A DNA stretch of 64,000 nt from Candidatus Nanopelagicales bacterium (GTDB taxonomy: Bacteria; Actinomycetota; Actinomycetes; S36-B12), in NCBI GenBank assembly GCA_018401415.1, contig JAGYKV010000017.1, positions 186,001 to 250,000 on the forward strand, given 5' to 3'. Both the position numbers and the translations under genes were made by a program. This document shows positions 24,696-36,879 of the stretch, in pieces. The notes below the pieces were generated by a model that worked only from the letters and a program-made list of their open reading frames with translations, did not search any database and was not told the DNA's origin. Each line of letters starts with the position of its first letter. Within the stretch, counting starts at the first letter, position 1.

Positions 24696-25627
24696 CCACA
24701 ATCCGTGAAATTTTAGTTGACTCCGAGCGTCGGCTACATCGAGCGGGAATTGATTCAGCAGCGGTTGACTCGGCTGAACTCATGGCCTTTGTCTTAGGTG
24801 TGAGTCGTAATCGCTTATTTCTTCAAGATCACGTAGATGAAGAGGATCGCATTGTGTTCGAACGCCTCATGATTAAGAGGTTGAATCGAATCCCACTGCA
24901 ACATCTTGTTGGTACGGCCCCATTTAGGCATATTGAAGTAAGTGTGGGTCCGGGGGTTTTTATCCCTCGCCCTGAAAGTGAATTGGTGACCGAGGCAGCC
25001 ATCCGACATTTGCGTACATGTCAGCATCCTCGGGCGTTCGATCTTTGTGCAGGCTCCGGTGCTATTGCTTTGTCACTGGCTGTAGAGGTTCCGGGTGCGC
25101 AGGTGAGCGCGGTGGAGATGAGTGCTGAAGCATTACCGTGGTTACTCGAAAACGTGCAAACCATTTCCGCGGCACATCCCACCGCACAGCCCGTTGAGGT
25201 TATTTGGGCCGATGCCACCGATCTCTCGATCTCGGAATTTCGATCGGCCGCCGGAACGTGCGATGTTGTCACCTGTAATCCGCCATACATACCGAATGGC
25301 TCGGTACCACGTGATCCGGAGGTGCGTGATCACGAACCAGCTCTTGCTCTCTATGGAGGGCCCGATGGTCTTGATGTTATTCGAGGGGTCGTTGTCACGG
25401 CAGCCATGCTGTTGAAGTCTGGGGGACTGTTGGTGATTGAGCATGCAGATGTTCAAGGGCCGGAATCTCCTGGAGGAGGGGTCGTTGAAGTTATTCGGCA
25501 GGCGAAAGTTCCACAAGGAACAGAGGAACTTATTGTTGGTGTTGCTGGATCTCATCTTTATACCGAAGTTGAGGGTCGGCGGGATTACAACCAGCTCCCA
25601 CGATTCACATTGGCAAGGCGGGTGTAG
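24692..25627 (+). CDS. prmC: Release factor glutamine N5-methyltransferase
   Basis: 311 residues. Methylates the Gln of the GGQ motif in release factors. It has an N-terminal helical domain, a SAM-binding [15 protein letters not shown], and the substrate-binding NPPY at residues 196-199 within [17 protein letters not shown] 24692 lies in the 4-nt overlap with the prfA stop (GTGA). The gene is followed after 6 nt by the Sua5-type gene, as in many actinobacteria. Confidence 0.95.
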   Translation: MTTIREILVDSERRLHRAGIDSAAVDSAELMAFVLGVSRNRLFLQDHVDEEDRIVFERLMIKRLNRIPLQHLVGTAPFRHIEVSVGPGVFIPRPESELVTEAAIRHLRTCQHPRAFDLCAGSGAIALSLAVEVPGAQVSAVEMSAEALPWLLENVQTISAAHPTAQPVEVIWADATDLSISEFRSAAGTCDVVTCNPPYIPNGSVPRDPEVRDHEPALALYGGPDGLDVIRGVVVTAAMLLKSGGLLVIEHADVQGPESPGGGVVEVIRQAKVPQGTEELIVGVAGSHLYTEVEGRRDYNQLPRFTLARRV

Positions 25628-25633
25628 GCAGAG

Positions 25634-26281
25634 GTGACCATCCGAATCAAGTGCAATGACGGTTTACAACGCGACCGGGCCTTGTCCTTGGCATTATCCA
25701 CATCGCGCAGAGGCGGTCTTTTGGTTATTCCCACCGAAGGCATGTACGCCGTTGTCACCGACGCATTCAGCATTCGGGGTACATCTTCGCTGCGTGGATT
25801 CAAGGGGTTGGGTGACTCCGTACCTTTGAGCATTCTGGTGCCGCAGATATCAACGGTCAGTGGTATCACCCGAAGGATTCCAGCCTCGGCACAGCTACTC
25901 ATGGAAGCGCTGTGGCCGGGTGAGTTGACAATACTTCTTGAAGCAGGAGTGACACTCACCTGGGACCACCCAGAAGATGCGCCCGTGGCTGTCCGCATGC
26001 CACTTCACCCGCTAACGTTGCAGGTGCTGCAAGCGACAGGACCACTCGCTTCAACGGGCGCGCACTTCACCGGACAACCCCCGATCACAACCGCACAAGG
26101 CCTCAATGCCCTGGAACTCGATGACATTGCCCTGATCCTTGATGCGGGGGATCTTTCTAACAATTCGGACACCGGGGTGAGCAGCACCGTGGTGGATTGC
26201 ACCGTTGAACCACCACGTGTGGTTCGGACCGGTGCCTATGACCTCCCGACACTGCAATCCGTAATTCCGGAAATCGCGTAA
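25634..26281 (+). CDS. sua5: L-threonylcarbamoyladenylate synthase (Sua5/YrdC/YwlC)
   Basis: 215 residues. Makes threonylcarbamoyl-AMP from threonine, bicarbonate and ATP for t6A37 modification of ANN-decoding tRNAs. The family pattern is present: RRGGLLVIPTEGMYAV, the KGLGDSVPLSILV segment (where E. coli has KxRxxxxP), WPGELTILLEA, and VAVRMPLHP. A C-terminal Sua5 extension is missing, so it is the short YrdC-like form. Residues in the first loop (SSLRGFKGLGDSVP) vary from the standard KxRP signature, which lowers certainty slightly. GTG start, 6 nt after prmC. Confidence 0.87.
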   Translation: MTIRIKCNDGLQRDRALSLALSTSRRGGLLVIPTEGMYAVVTDAFSIRGTSSLRGFKGLGDSVPLSILVPQISTVSGITRRIPASAQLLMEALWPGELTILLEAGVTLTWDHPEDAPVAVRMPLHPLTLQVLQATGPLASTGAHFTGQPPITTAQGLNALELDDIALILDAGDLSNNSDTGVSSTVVDCTVEPPRVVRTGAYDLPTLQSVIPEIA

Positions 26282-26337
26282 GGTGTGCTTCTTGACGAAT
26301 GGCACGCATGACCGTGCCCATGCAAAGTGAGGGTGAC

Positions 26338-27597
26338 ATGGTTTTTTGGGGACCGGATTTTTCCGAGTTGCAGAACGAAGATCCCGAGATCGCCGAGATT
26401 ATTCTGGCCGAATTGACACGCGCGCGTAGCGGTCTCCAACTTATTGCAAGTGAGAACTTCACTTCTCCTGCGGTTCTTGCCGCACTCGGATCTACATTAA
26501 GTAACAAGTATGCGGAGGGATATCCGGGCAAGCGTTATTACGGCGGATGCTCCGAGGTGGATCGCGCAGAACTCATTGGCATTGAAAGAGCAAAGGAGTT
26601 ATTTGGTGCTGAACATGCCAATCTCCAACCACATTCGGGTGCCAGTGCCAATATCGCCGCTTACGGCGCATTCGTTGCTCCGGGAGACACCGTCATGGCC
26701 ATGAGTTTGTCCCATGGAGGTCATCTGACCCACGGTTCGCCGGTTAACTTTTCCGGCAAGTGGTTCAATATTGTGTCGTATGGCGTACGTCCCGAGGATG
26801 ACATGATTGACATGGAGGAAGTGCGCCGAATCGCCATTGAGAGTAAACCAAAAATGATTATCTGCGGTGCGACCGCGTATCCGAGGTTGATCGACTTCGC
26901 TGGTTTCCGGGCCATCGCCGACGAAGTGGGTGCGGTCATGATGGTAGATGCGGCACATTTCATTGGACTTGTTGCCGGAAAAGCGATCCCAAGTCCGGTG
27001 CCGTATGCAGACGTCATATGTTTTACCACCCATAAAGTTTTACGCGGACCTCGCGGTGGCATGATGCTGTGCAAGGCCGAGCACGCCGCGAAAATTGACA
27101 AAGCCGTTTTCCCCATGATGCAGGGTGGGCCACTCATGCATGCCGTTGCGGCAAAAGCAGTTGCTCTCAAGGAAGCAAGCACCCCGGCGTATCAGGCATA
27201 CGCCCAGCAAGTAATTCTTAATGCACAGGCGTTGGTGTCAGGTTTAGCGGATCGGGGCATGCGTCCGGTGAGCGGCGGAACAGATACCCACCTGGCCTTA
27301 ATCGACATCACGAGTACGGGTGTCACGGGCGCTGAGGCGGAACTGCGTTGTGATGAAGGGCGAATCACCCTTAACAAGAATGCGATTCCATTTGACCAGC
27401 GGCCACCTTCGATTGCTTCTGGCATCCGAGTTGGCACACCATCTGTGACCACCCAAGGTATGGGGATTGCACAAATGGATGTCATAGCAGACCTCATTGA
27501 TCGCTCGGTGCGATCCGATGATCCACATGAGCACGCGGTGATCGCAAAGCAGACGGAACAGCTCGTTTCTGAGTTTCCGGCGTATGCTCGTCCGTGA
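26338..27597 (+). CDS. glyA: Serine hydroxymethyltransferase
   Basis: 419 residues. Interconverts serine and glycine with tetrahydrofolate, feeding one-carbon metabolism. The PLP Lys is in CFTTHKVLRGPRGG. Other hallmarks are LIASENFTSPAVL, GYPGKRYYGGCSEVD and LQPHSGASANIAAY. ATG 26338 gives the normal family length and has GTGAGGG upstream; in-frame ATGs at 26299, 26308 and 26320 are longer alternatives. No glycine riboswitch fits in the short gap after the Sua5-type gene. wecA follows at 27666; a GC-poor hairpin between them (GGCTACAC with GTGTGGCT) has no T-run. Confidence 0.95.
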   Translation: MVFWGPDFSELQNEDPEIAEIILAELTRARSGLQLIASENFTSPAVLAALGSTLSNKYAEGYPGKRYYGGCSEVDRAELIGIERAKELFGAEHANLQPHSGASANIAAYGAFVAPGDTVMAMSLSHGGHLTHGSPVNFSGKWFNIVSYGVRPEDDMIDMEEVRRIAIESKPKMIICGATAYPRLIDFAGFRAIADEVGAVMMVDAAHFIGLVAGKAIPSPVPYADVICFTTHKVLRGPRGGMMLCKAEHAAKIDKAVFPMMQGGPLMHAVAAKAVALKEASTPAYQAYAQQVILNAQALVSGLADRGMRPVSGGTDTHLALIDITSTGVTGAEAELRCDEGRITLNKNAIPFDQRPPSIASGIRVGTPSVTTQGMGIAQMDVIADLIDRSVRSDDPHEHAVIAKQTEQLVSEFPAYARP

Positions 27598-27665
27598 AAC
27601 GTAGACCATGGCTACACCCGGTGTGGCTTACCGGTTAACAGGCATGAAACGGAGGCGGCACGGTC

Positions 27666-28787
27666 ATGCGTGAGTACCTGTTATGCCTCTTCGCTGCGGC
27701 GGCCGTCACATATCTGCTGACGCCACCCGTCCGAGCATTGGCATTGAAGTGGGGAATTGTTGCCCCGGTTCGCGACCGCGATGTTCATGACACCACCACT
27801 CCGCGGCTCGGCGGTTTAGCCATGTTCGGTGGGTTGCTCACCGGACTTCTCCTAGCGAGCAAGTTACCCATGATGGGCTCGGTATTTGAGGGTTCCCAAA
27901 CGGTTGTGGCGTTACTATCCGGGGCAACGATCATCGTGGTACTCGGAATTATCGATGACAAGTGGGGATTGGATGCACCCACCAAGTTAGCGGGACAGGT
28001 TCTTGCCGCCGGCGTCATGGCCTTTCAGGGAATCGCCATCATTTGGTTGCCCTTTGGGGGGACATTCGTTTTGGACCCACTCACAAGTGTCCTGTTCACG
28101 GTAATAATTGTTTTGATCAGCATCAATGCGATTAACTTCATCGATGGCCTCGATGGACTTGCGGCCGGGATCGTGGCGGTTGCGGCGGGCGCCTTCTTCG
28201 TCTACGCCTACCTACTCTCTGTTGAACTAGGTTTGGAACGGGCAACACTGGCAACACTGGTCAGCGTCCTATTGGTGGGCATGACCCTGGGGTTCCTGCC
28301 CAATAACCTCTTCCCAGCCCGCATTTTTATGGGTGACACCGGCTCAATGTTGCTCGGGCTACTCCTTGCAGCCGCCACAATCACTCTCACCGGTCAGGTG
28401 GATCCGAGTGCGGTGTCCGGTGGTGTGTTCTTCCCAGCGCTACTGCCCGTTTTATTGCCCCTTGCTGTCATGGCTATTCCACTGATTGATCTTGCTCTAG
28501 CAGTTATTCGCCGAACGCGTGCCGGTCGAAACCCCTTTGCCCCGGACAAGCAGCATCTACATCATCGCCTTCTCGAAATGGGTCATTCCCAAAGGCGCGC
28601 TGTATTCCTGATGTACGCGCTGACGGCACTTATTTCCGGTGCTGCGCTGGCTGTTGCCTTCTTCCCGATCGGGTATGCCGCCGTTGGTACCGTCATTGGC
28701 CTGATCATCATGGTTTTCCTGGTCAGGCAACGACCTGCACCGGCAAATGTGCGAGACATCTCACGTTCTGTCAACCGCACTGGCTGA
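27666..28787 (+). CDS. wecA: Undecaprenyl-phosphate N-acetylglucosaminyl-1-phosphate transferase (WecA/Rfe family)
   Basis: 373 residues with about ten to eleven transmembrane helices. It transfers a sugar-1-phosphate to decaprenyl or undecaprenyl phosphate, the first step in making a cell-wall linkage unit (in mycobacteria, arabinogalactan). The MraY/WecA signature set is intact: RDVHDTTTPRLGGLAMF, IIDDKWGL, NAINFIDGLDGLAAG, FPARIFMGDTGSM, and the cytoplasmic HLHHRLLEMGHSQRRAV with the His pair. GGAGG lies 9 nt before ATG 27666. It is located just before the ATP synthase genes, as in streptomycetes. Confidence 0.92.
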   Translation: MREYLLCLFAAAAVTYLLTPPVRALALKWGIVAPVRDRDVHDTTTPRLGGLAMFGGLLTGLLLASKLPMMGSVFEGSQTVVALLSGATIIVVLGIIDDKWGLDAPTKLAGQVLAAGVMAFQGIAIIWLPFGGTFVLDPLTSVLFTVIIVLISINAINFIDGLDGLAAGIVAVAAGAFFVYAYLLSVELGLERATLATLVSVLLVGMTLGFLPNNLFPARIFMGDTGSMLLGLLLAAATITLTGQVDPSAVSGGVFFPALLPVLLPLAVMAIPLIDLALAVIRRTRAGRNPFAPDKQHLHHRLLEMGHSQRRAVFLMYALTALISGAALAVAFFPIGYAAVGTVIGLIIMVFLVRQRPAPANVRDISRSVNRTG

Positions 28788-28855
28788 CTTACGCCCGATC
28801 ACCATGCGATAACGTTTTACCACGAGCTCCGCCCCCTACGTTTAGAGGTTCTTCC

Positions 28856-29284
28856 ATGTCGCAAGCGCGCAGCATTGACGCACTTGTTCTTCGTCGGGCC
28901 GGGCTTGGGACAGTTGTTGCGGGAGTGGTTGTTGTTATTATTTCCGCGATCGTGGCCGGGAGTTCGGGCGCTGTGGGCGCGATTTTGGGAACCATCCTGG
29001 TGGTTGTCTTTTTCAGCGTGGGGCAGTTTGCTTTGGGTGCGGTTTTGAAATCAAACCCGCAAATGGCGCTCACCATGGCACTCACCCTGTATTTGGTCAA
29101 GGTCGGCATCCTGTTGTTGATCATCATTTTATTCGCGGACACAACACTGTTTAATACCAAGACTTTTGCGGCGGCAATTCTCACGGGAACCATGGTGTGG
29201 ACCGTTGTGGAAGTGTGGATCTTCGGAACGTCCAAGGTTTTGTACGTTGAGCCGGAATCCTCGCTGGACGGTGATCGAAAATGA
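28856..29284 (+). CDS. atpI: AtpI-like four-helix membrane protein upstream of the ATP synthase
   Basis: 142 residues with four predicted transmembrane helices; the first is GTVVAGVVVVIISAIVAG and the last TGTMVWTVVEVWIFGT. Position and topology match the ATP synthase protein I family, which helps c-ring assembly in some bacteria. AGAGG lies 7 nt before ATG 28856. The stop overlaps the ATG of the AtpZ-like gene by 4 nt. Sequence similarity to AtpI is judged by eye and context, so the family call is moderate. Confidence 0.7.
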   Translation: MSQARSIDALVLRRAGLGTVVAGVVVVIISAIVAGSSGAVGAILGTILVVVFFSVGQFALGAVLKSNPQMALTMALTLYLVKVGILLLIIILFADTTLFNTKTFAAAILTGTMVWTVVEVWIFGTSKVLYVEPESSLDGDRK

Positions 29285-29649
29285 CCCCATTGAGCCCGCA
29301 ACCCAGCAGTGAATCAACAGATGTGAAGTGGTACCGTTCGCGCGCACGGTCAATATCGGGAAATGCGCCTCAGCGTTCACTTCCCAGTATGGACAACACC
29401 GCATGGATCATCTCAAGTCGCCTGATGGCTGGGTTGATTCTTTATGCGGGTCTCGGTTGGCTCTTGTCCCTGTGGCTTGGGCATCGAGAGGTGCTCGTGG
29501 CCGTCGGTGCCCTCGTTGGGCTCGGATTGTCGTACTACCTGATCTTCACCGGCCTCAGTCGGGAAAATAAGGTACTGCACGAGCAGGCACGTGCGGTGAA
29601 TGAGAGCACGAATGAGGGCAAATCCGTGAGCGAAAGGGATCGTGCATGA
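29281..29649 (+). CDS. atpZ: AtpZ-like two-helix membrane protein
   Basis: 122 residues. A polar N-terminus of about 40 residues precedes two transmembrane helices (LMAGLILYAGLGWLLSLWLG and VAVGALVGLGLSYYLIFTGL), the layout of AtpZ. In alkaliphilic Bacillus, AtpZ and AtpI act together in Mg2+/Ca2+ handling and rotor assembly. It overlaps its neighbours by 4 nt on both sides (ATGA), so the pair is translated with atpB. The C-terminal tail is hydrophilic and longer than usual. Confidence 0.72.
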   Translation: MTPLSPQPSSESTDVKWYRSRARSISGNAPQRSLPSMDNTAWIISSRLMAGLILYAGLGWLLSLWLGHREVLVAVGALVGLGLSYYLIFTGLSRENKVLHEQARAVNESTNEGKSVSERDRA

Positions 29650-30470
29650 CCTACGGTGTTCTTGCGGTGAGCAAGCCGGGTTGCCACATCTTTTCGGGGT
29701 GCGGATTCCCTGCACCAGGGGCTGAGATCTTTCAGTTCGATGCCATTTTCACTTTTTCCATTGGCTCATTGGAGTTCAATGTCTCGAAAGTAACGGTCCT
29801 TCTTTTTCTGGCCGTCGTCGTGATCCTGGGTTTCTTCGGATACGCATTCCGCAAGCCAAAGCTGGTCCCGCGTGGAGCACAAAGTGTGGGTGAAATCGGC
29901 TATATTTTTATTCGCGATGGCATTGTGAAAGAAACCATCGGAAAAGGCGGCGAGAAATTCATTCCATTTCTTTTCACCTTCTTCTTCATGGTGTGGCTGC
30001 TTAACTTCTGGGGAATCGTTCCGGGGGCACAACTTCCGGTCACTTCCATTTTCGCCATACCGGTGGCATTCGCTGTGATCGTCTACCTTCTGTGGGTACC
30101 ACTTGGTATTTACACTCAAGGTCCGATCGGATTCTTCAAGAACATCATGTTCCCCCCAGGCGTTCCCAAAGCCATGTATGTCCTTCTCACACCCATTGAG
30201 TTGGTCTCGAACCTCATTGTTCGTCCGTTCACCCACGCGGTTCGTCTGTTCGCCAATATGTTTGCCGGCCACCTCTTGATCGCAACATTCAGTGTTGCCA
30301 CGTTTTATCTCCTCAGTTTCACCGTCGTCGGGCTCATTGGCACCGCAGCCAGTTTCACCATGACCATTCTCCTCACGGCATTTGAGGCATTTATTCAAGG
30401 TCTGCAGGCATACATCTTTACTCTGTTGGCCGCCGTATACATTGGGAGTGCGTTGCACGCAGAGCATTAA
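29646..30470 (+). CDS. atpB: F1Fo ATP synthase subunit a
   Basis: 274-residue membrane subunit that forms the proton half-channels. The essential Arg is Arg200 in FTHAVRLFANMFAGH. Other family marks are FLFTFFFMVWLLNFWG and the C-terminal AFEAFIQGLQAYIFTLLAAVY. ATG 29646 overlaps the preceding stop by 4 nt. It begins the structural operon order B-E-F-H-A-G-D-C. Confidence 0.95.
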   Translation: MTYGVLAVSKPGCHIFSGCGFPAPGAEIFQFDAIFTFSIGSLEFNVSKVTVLLFLAVVVILGFFGYAFRKPKLVPRGAQSVGEIGYIFIRDGIVKETIGKGGEKFIPFLFTFFFMVWLLNFWGIVPGAQLPVTSIFAIPVAFAVIVYLLWVPLGIYTQGPIGFFKNIMFPPGVPKAMYVLLTPIELVSNLIVRPFTHAVRLFANMFAGHLLIATFSVATFYLLSFTVVGLIGTAASFTMTILLTAFEAFIQGLQAYIFTLLAAVYIGSALHAEH

Positions 30471-30534
30471 ATCGAGTTTTAATACATGCACCACTGAATA
30501 CCTACAACTGAATAACCATCACAAGATCACCAGA

Positions 30535-30548
30535 CCGGCGCCCGCCGG
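30535..30548 (+). promoter_or_regulatory. GC hairpin in the atpE leader
   Basis: A 5-bp CCGGC/GCCGG stem with a 4-nt loop stands 13 nt before the AAAAGGAAA ribosome site of atpE, in a 100-nt gap that separates atpB from atpE. It may help set the high translation of subunit c needed for its ring. This is inference by analogy with the E. coli atpE leader. Confidence 0.35.
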
Positions 30549-30558
30549 CGCGGAATGA

Positions 30559-30798
<240 letters not shown>

Positions 30799-30865
30799 TT
30801 CAAGCTGGTTTCTACTCAGTTTGAATCACGTGACTAAAACGACCTAGGGAAAGGGAAAGGCTCAC

Positions 30866-31423
30866 ATGAACGTGTTGACCTCTTTACTCGCCGCAGGTGG
30901 CGAGTCTGGTGAGGAGATGCCGTCGGTACTCGCCGTGCCGCTGGACGAATTCATCATTGGGCTCATCGCATTTCTTATCGTCTTTGGCGGACTCGCCAAA
31001 TTCGCTCTGCCAAAGATTAAGGAAACCCTCGACGAGCGGGCGAACCTGATTGAAGGCGGTTTGGAGCGTGCGGGAGCGGCGGAAGCGGAAGCTGCGGCAC
31101 TCTTGGACGAATACCGGGCCCAACTTGCCGGAGCGCGTGAAGAAGCCTCGGCAATTCGGACCCAGGCACAAGCCGATCGCAGTGCCATCATTGAGGAAGC
31201 GCGCAATGAGGCCCGCGGTGCTGCGGCGGCTGTTACCGCTGCGGCTGAAGCGTCAATGTCCGCGGAGCGGGCGCAGGCAATTTCATCGCTCACCAAACAG
31301 GTTGGTGAGCTCGCCATCACGCTGGCTGACAAAATCGTGGGAGAGGCCCTCTCCGACGACACCCGAGTACAGGCCACGGTGAATTCCTTCATTGCTGATC
31401 TGGAAGGGCAGGCTGCACGCTAA
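30866..31423 (+). CDS. atpF: F1Fo ATP synthase subunit b
   Basis: 185 residues. A single N-terminal transmembrane helix (DEFIIGLIAFLIVFGGLAKF) is followed by a long charged, alanine-rich coiled coil, the peripheral stalk. The acidic leader before the helix (GGESGEEMPS) is typical of actinobacteria. AAAGG lies 6 nt before the ATG. The stop overlaps atpH by one base (TAATG). Confidence 0.94.
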   Translation: MNVLTSLLAAGGESGEEMPSVLAVPLDEFIIGLIAFLIVFGGLAKFALPKIKETLDERANLIEGGLERAGAAEAEAAALLDEYRAQLAGAREEASAIRTQAQADRSAIIEEARNEARGAAAAVTAAAEASMSAERAQAISSLTKQVGELAITLADKIVGEALSDDTRVQATVNSFIADLEGQAAR

Positions 31424-32232
31424 TGCTCGGATCTAGCCGCGATGCACTCGGCACGTGCCGTGATTTCCTCGATGATCAACGGGAAGACTCTGACTTCGGG
31501 AGTCTTGCCGAACAGCTGTACGCCGTCGCAGATCTTCTGGACACTGAATCGGTACTTCGCTCGGCGCTCGCGGATTCGGGACAACTCACCGCAGTGCGGG
31601 ATCATCTGGCCCAAGACGTGTTCGCCAGTCGGGTAAGCCCACTCACACTGCGGCTCATTCGTCTCGCAGTGGTCCAAAGGTGGTCTGAGGGCATGGATCT
31701 CGTTCTCGCCCTCGAGCAATTGGCGGAGCAAGCAGTTTTAACCGTCGCCCAAAATGACGGCTCTCTGGACGCCACCGAAGAGGAGCTCTTCCTGTTCGGC
31801 CGTGCCGTGGACGGTTCCGCTGAATTACAAATGGCGCTCACCGACCCAGCGAGTAGCTCTGAGGTGAAGGCAGCGATCGTGCGCGACCTGGTGGCCGCTC
31901 GCGGGACAGGTGCTGCGGGCATGCTCTTGGGGTACTCCATCAGCCACCTCCATGGCCGTCGGATCGACTCGGTTGTCAGCCACTTGGTGGAGATGGCCGC
32001 CAAGCAGCGTGAACGGGTGGTCGCAGATATCAAGGTGGCGGCACCATTGACACCGGAGCAGACTCAGCGCCTCGCGCAGGCCCTTTCGCAATTGAAGGGG
32101 AGAACCGTGCGGCTGAATGTTGCCGTGGATCCAAGCGTTCTCGGTGGAGTCCATGTTTCCATCGGCGAGGAAGTAATAGACGGAACCATCGAATCGAGAT
32201 TGGAACAGGCCCGAAGGGCTTTGCTGGGTTAG
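31423..32232 (+). CDS. atpH: F1Fo ATP synthase subunit delta
   Basis: 269 residues, about 90 longer than the E. coli subunit because of an N-terminal extension common in actinobacteria. The C-terminal part carries the delta/OSCP signature ([18 protein letters not shown] and [23 protein letters not shown]). Links the b stalk to the top of F1. ATG overlaps the atpF stop. Confidence 0.94.
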   Translation: MLGSSRDALGTCRDFLDDQREDSDFGSLAEQLYAVADLLDTESVLRSALADSGQLTAVRDHLAQDVFASRVSPLTLRLIRLAVVQRWSEGMDLVLALEQLAEQAVLTVAQNDGSLDATEEELFLFGRAVDGSAELQMALTDPASSSEVKAAIVRDLVAARGTGAAGMLLGYSISHLHGRRIDSVVSHLVEMAAKQRERVVADIKVAAPLTPEQTQRLAQALSQLKGRTVRLNVAVDPSVLGGVHVSIGEEVIDGTIESRLEQARRALLG

Positions 32233-32318
32233 TCCAGTTGATCAGACCACAACTAAATTTCAATTCACATAAAGTTCACAACCGCCGCATAGCGGCCCGA
32301 CACAGAGAGCAGGACACC

Positions 32319-33953
32319 ATGACGGAGCTGACGATCCGACCGGAAGAAATCCGGGATGCGATCGAGCGGAACGTCGCGGCGTACTCGCCGACAACCGCCC
32401 GAGAAGAAATTGGTCGCGTTCTGGAGACCGGAGATGGCATTGCCCGAGTTGAGGGCTTGCACTCCGCCATGACCAATGAACTGCTGGAGTTTGAAGGAGG
32501 GTTGCTCGGTATTGCGTTGAACCTCGACGTTCGCGAAATCGGTTGCGTGCTCCTAGGCGACGGCTCCAAGATCCAAGAGGGTCAGGCTGTGCGCCGGACC
32601 GGAGAGGTTCTCTCCGTTCCCGTGGGCGACGCCTTCCTTGGTCGCGTGGTCGATCCGCTGGCGAACCCCATTGATGGTTTAGGACCTATCATTCCCGATG
32701 CCCGCCGTGCCCTCGAAGTTCAAGCCCCGTCGGTTGTTCAGCGTCAACCCGTGACCGAGCCCATGCTCACCGGTATCAAGGCAATTGACGCCATGACGGC
32801 GATTGGCCGCGGACAGCGTCAGTTGATCATTGGTGACCGCCAGACGGGCAAGACCGCCGTGTGCATCGACACGATTATTAACCAGAAAGAGAACTGGGAA
32901 TCCGGTGATCCCAACAAGCAGGTGCGCTGTATTTACGTCGCCATTGGTCAAAAGGGCTCCACCATTGCATCCGTCAAAGGTGCGCTCGAGGAATACGGGG
33001 CACTCGAGTACACCACAATTGTCGCCGCACCTGCGTCCGACCCTGCCGGTTTTAAGTACCTCGCTCCCTACACCGGTTCCGCCATTGGGCAGCACTGGAT
33101 GTACCAGGGCAAACATGTTTTGATTGTTTTCGATGACCTCTCCAAGCAGGCAGATGCTTATCGCGCCGTCTCACTTCTTCTGCGGCGCCCACCGGGTCGT
33201 GAGGCGTATCCGGGCGATGTTTTCTACCTGCACTCCCGGTTACTCGAGCGCTGTGCCAAGCTCTCCGACGAAATGGGCGGTGGCTCCATGACGGGGTTGC
33301 CCATTATTGAAACGAAGGCGAACGATGTCTCGGCGTTCATCCCGACCAACGTGATCTCCATTACCGACGGTCAGTGCTTCCTTGAATCTGACCTGTTCAA
33401 CTCGGGTGTCCGTCCGGCCATCAACGTCGGTATTTCGGTATCGCGCGTTGGTGGATCCGCACAGCCCAAAGCCATGAAGAAGGTGGCCGGCCGACTGCGT
33501 CTGTCCTTGGCCCAGTACCGCGAGCTGGAGGCCTTTGCCGCCTTTGGATCGGACCTAGATGCAGCGTCCAAGGCACAACTTGAGCGCGGTTCACGTCTGG
33601 TGGAGTTGTTGAAGCAACCCCAGTACAAGCCACAGGCAATGGAGCGCGAGGTAGTGTCGGTGTGGACCGGCACCACGGGCAAACTAGATGACGTCCCCGT
33701 GGAAGATATCCGCAGATTCGATTCGGAGTTCCTCGACTATGTGGATCGTTCCGCCCCGCAGGCTTTCGATGCAATCCGGACAACCACGGATCTATCCGAT
33801 GACACCGTCAGCGTTTTGGAGAATGCGGTGACCGAGTTCAAGAAACAATTCACCACAAGTTCGGGTGAACTGTTAATTAAAGATGAACCGGTTGCGGCCA
33901 TCGCTGACGAAGAAATCGATCCCACCCAGATCAAGCGGTCTGTACGAGGCTGA
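32319..33953 (+). CDS. atpA: F1Fo ATP synthase subunit alpha
   Basis: 544 residues, the non-catalytic nucleotide-binding subunit. Walker A is GDRQTGKT near residue 172, and the alpha signature [17 protein letters not shown] is present. ATG 32319 is chosen over the longer frame (32238) because AGCAGGA precedes it and the family N-terminus is [11 protein letters not shown]. The C-terminal tail is acidic. Confidence 0.96.
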   Translation: MTELTIRPEEIRDAIERNVAAYSPTTAREEIGRVLETGDGIARVEGLHSAMTNELLEFEGGLLGIALNLDVREIGCVLLGDGSKIQEGQAVRRTGEVLSVPVGDAFLGRVVDPLANPIDGLGPIIPDARRALEVQAPSVVQRQPVTEPMLTGIKAIDAMTAIGRGQRQLIIGDRQTGKTAVCIDTIINQKENWESGDPNKQVRCIYVAIGQKGSTIASVKGALEEYGALEYTTIVAAPASDPAGFKYLAPYTGSAIGQHWMYQGKHVLIVFDDLSKQADAYRAVSLLLRRPPGREAYPGDVFYLHSRLLERCAKLSDEMGGGSMTGLPIIETKANDVSAFIPTNVISITDGQCFLESDLFNSGVRPAINVGISVSRVGGSAQPKAMKKVAGRLRLSLAQYRELEAFAAFGSDLDAASKAQLERGSRLVELLKQPQYKPQAMEREVVSVWTGTTGKLDDVPVEDIRRFDSEFLDYVDRSAPQAFDAIRTTTDLSDDTVSVLENAVTEFKKQFTTSSGELLIKDEPVAAIADEEIDPTQIKRSVRG

Positions 33954-33954
33954 C

Positions 33955-36343
<2,389 letters not shown>

Positions 36344-36345
36344 GA

Positions 36346-36747
36346 ATGGCGGATCAACTTGAAGTGGCGGTGGTTTCCGCCGAGCGCGCCCTGTGGTCTG
36401 GAAAGGCCAAGAGCGTCTCAGCAAAAACACCCGAAGGCGACGTTGGAATTCTTCGTGGCCACGAACCCATGCTTGCCCTCCTCGTGGAGGCCCCGCTTCG
36501 AATTGAATTAGAAGATGGCTCCAAAGTCTTGGTCGCTGTTCATGGTGGCTTCTTCTCTGTCGACAGCGACAAAGTGAACGTTATTGCTGAAACAGCAGAG
36601 CTTGCTGAAGACGTTGACCTCGAACGAGCGCAAGCAGCTCTTGCTCGACTGAAAGCCAACCCCGATTCCGAAGATTTGTCGGCGCTTCGTCGAGCCGAAA
36701 CCCGGATTCAGGTCGCAGGTGTTGCGAAGGGCGTCAATACCCGCTAA
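36346..36747 (+). CDS. atpC: F1Fo ATP synthase subunit epsilon
   Basis: 133 residues. The beta-sandwich domain shows DVGILRGHEPMLALL and VHGGFFSVDSDKVNVIAE, followed by a short helical C-terminal domain (DLERAQAALARLKA). It couples the rotor and can inhibit ATP hydrolysis. It starts 2 nt after atpD. It ends the operon and converges on the adenosyltransferase gene, with a 29-bp tandem array between them. Confidence 0.95.
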   Translation: MADQLEVAVVSAERALWSGKAKSVSAKTPEGDVGILRGHEPMLALLVEAPLRIELEDGSKVLVAVHGGFFSVDSDKVNVIAETAELAEDVDLERAQAALARLKANPDSEDLSALRRAETRIQVAGVAKGVNTR

Positions 36748-36770
36748 CCCAAAATTAGGGCCCAGGCGTT

Positions 36771-36879
36771 AACCCCTGTCGCCTCCCGGCTACGGCTTTA
36801 ACCCCTGTCGCCTCCCGGCTACGGCTTTAACCCCTGTCGCCTCCCGGCTACGGCTTTAACCCCTGTCGCCTCCCGGCTT
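36771..36879 (+). repeat. 29-bp tandem array A between atpC and the adenosyltransferase gene
   Basis: Three full 29-bp units (36771-36799, 36800-36828, 36829-36857), each starting AACCCCTGTCGCCTCCCGG and identical by eye, plus a partial fourth to about 36879. The fourth copy is the 3' end of the minus-strand adenosyltransferase gene: its last codons (PGGDRG) and TAA stop. The array is therefore an outward tandem copy of a gene terminus in a convergent intergenic space. There are no spacers, so it is not CRISPR. No internal hairpin was found. Confidence 0.95.

Noticed and set aside
26282-26337. Glycine riboswitch before glyA
   Set aside because: The gap after the Sua5-type gene is under 60 nt, too short for a riboswitch aptamer, and no conserved core is visible.
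33883-33954. Longer atpG frame starting inside atpA
   Set aside because: It lacks the family N-terminus and has no ribosome site. ATG 33955 has both.
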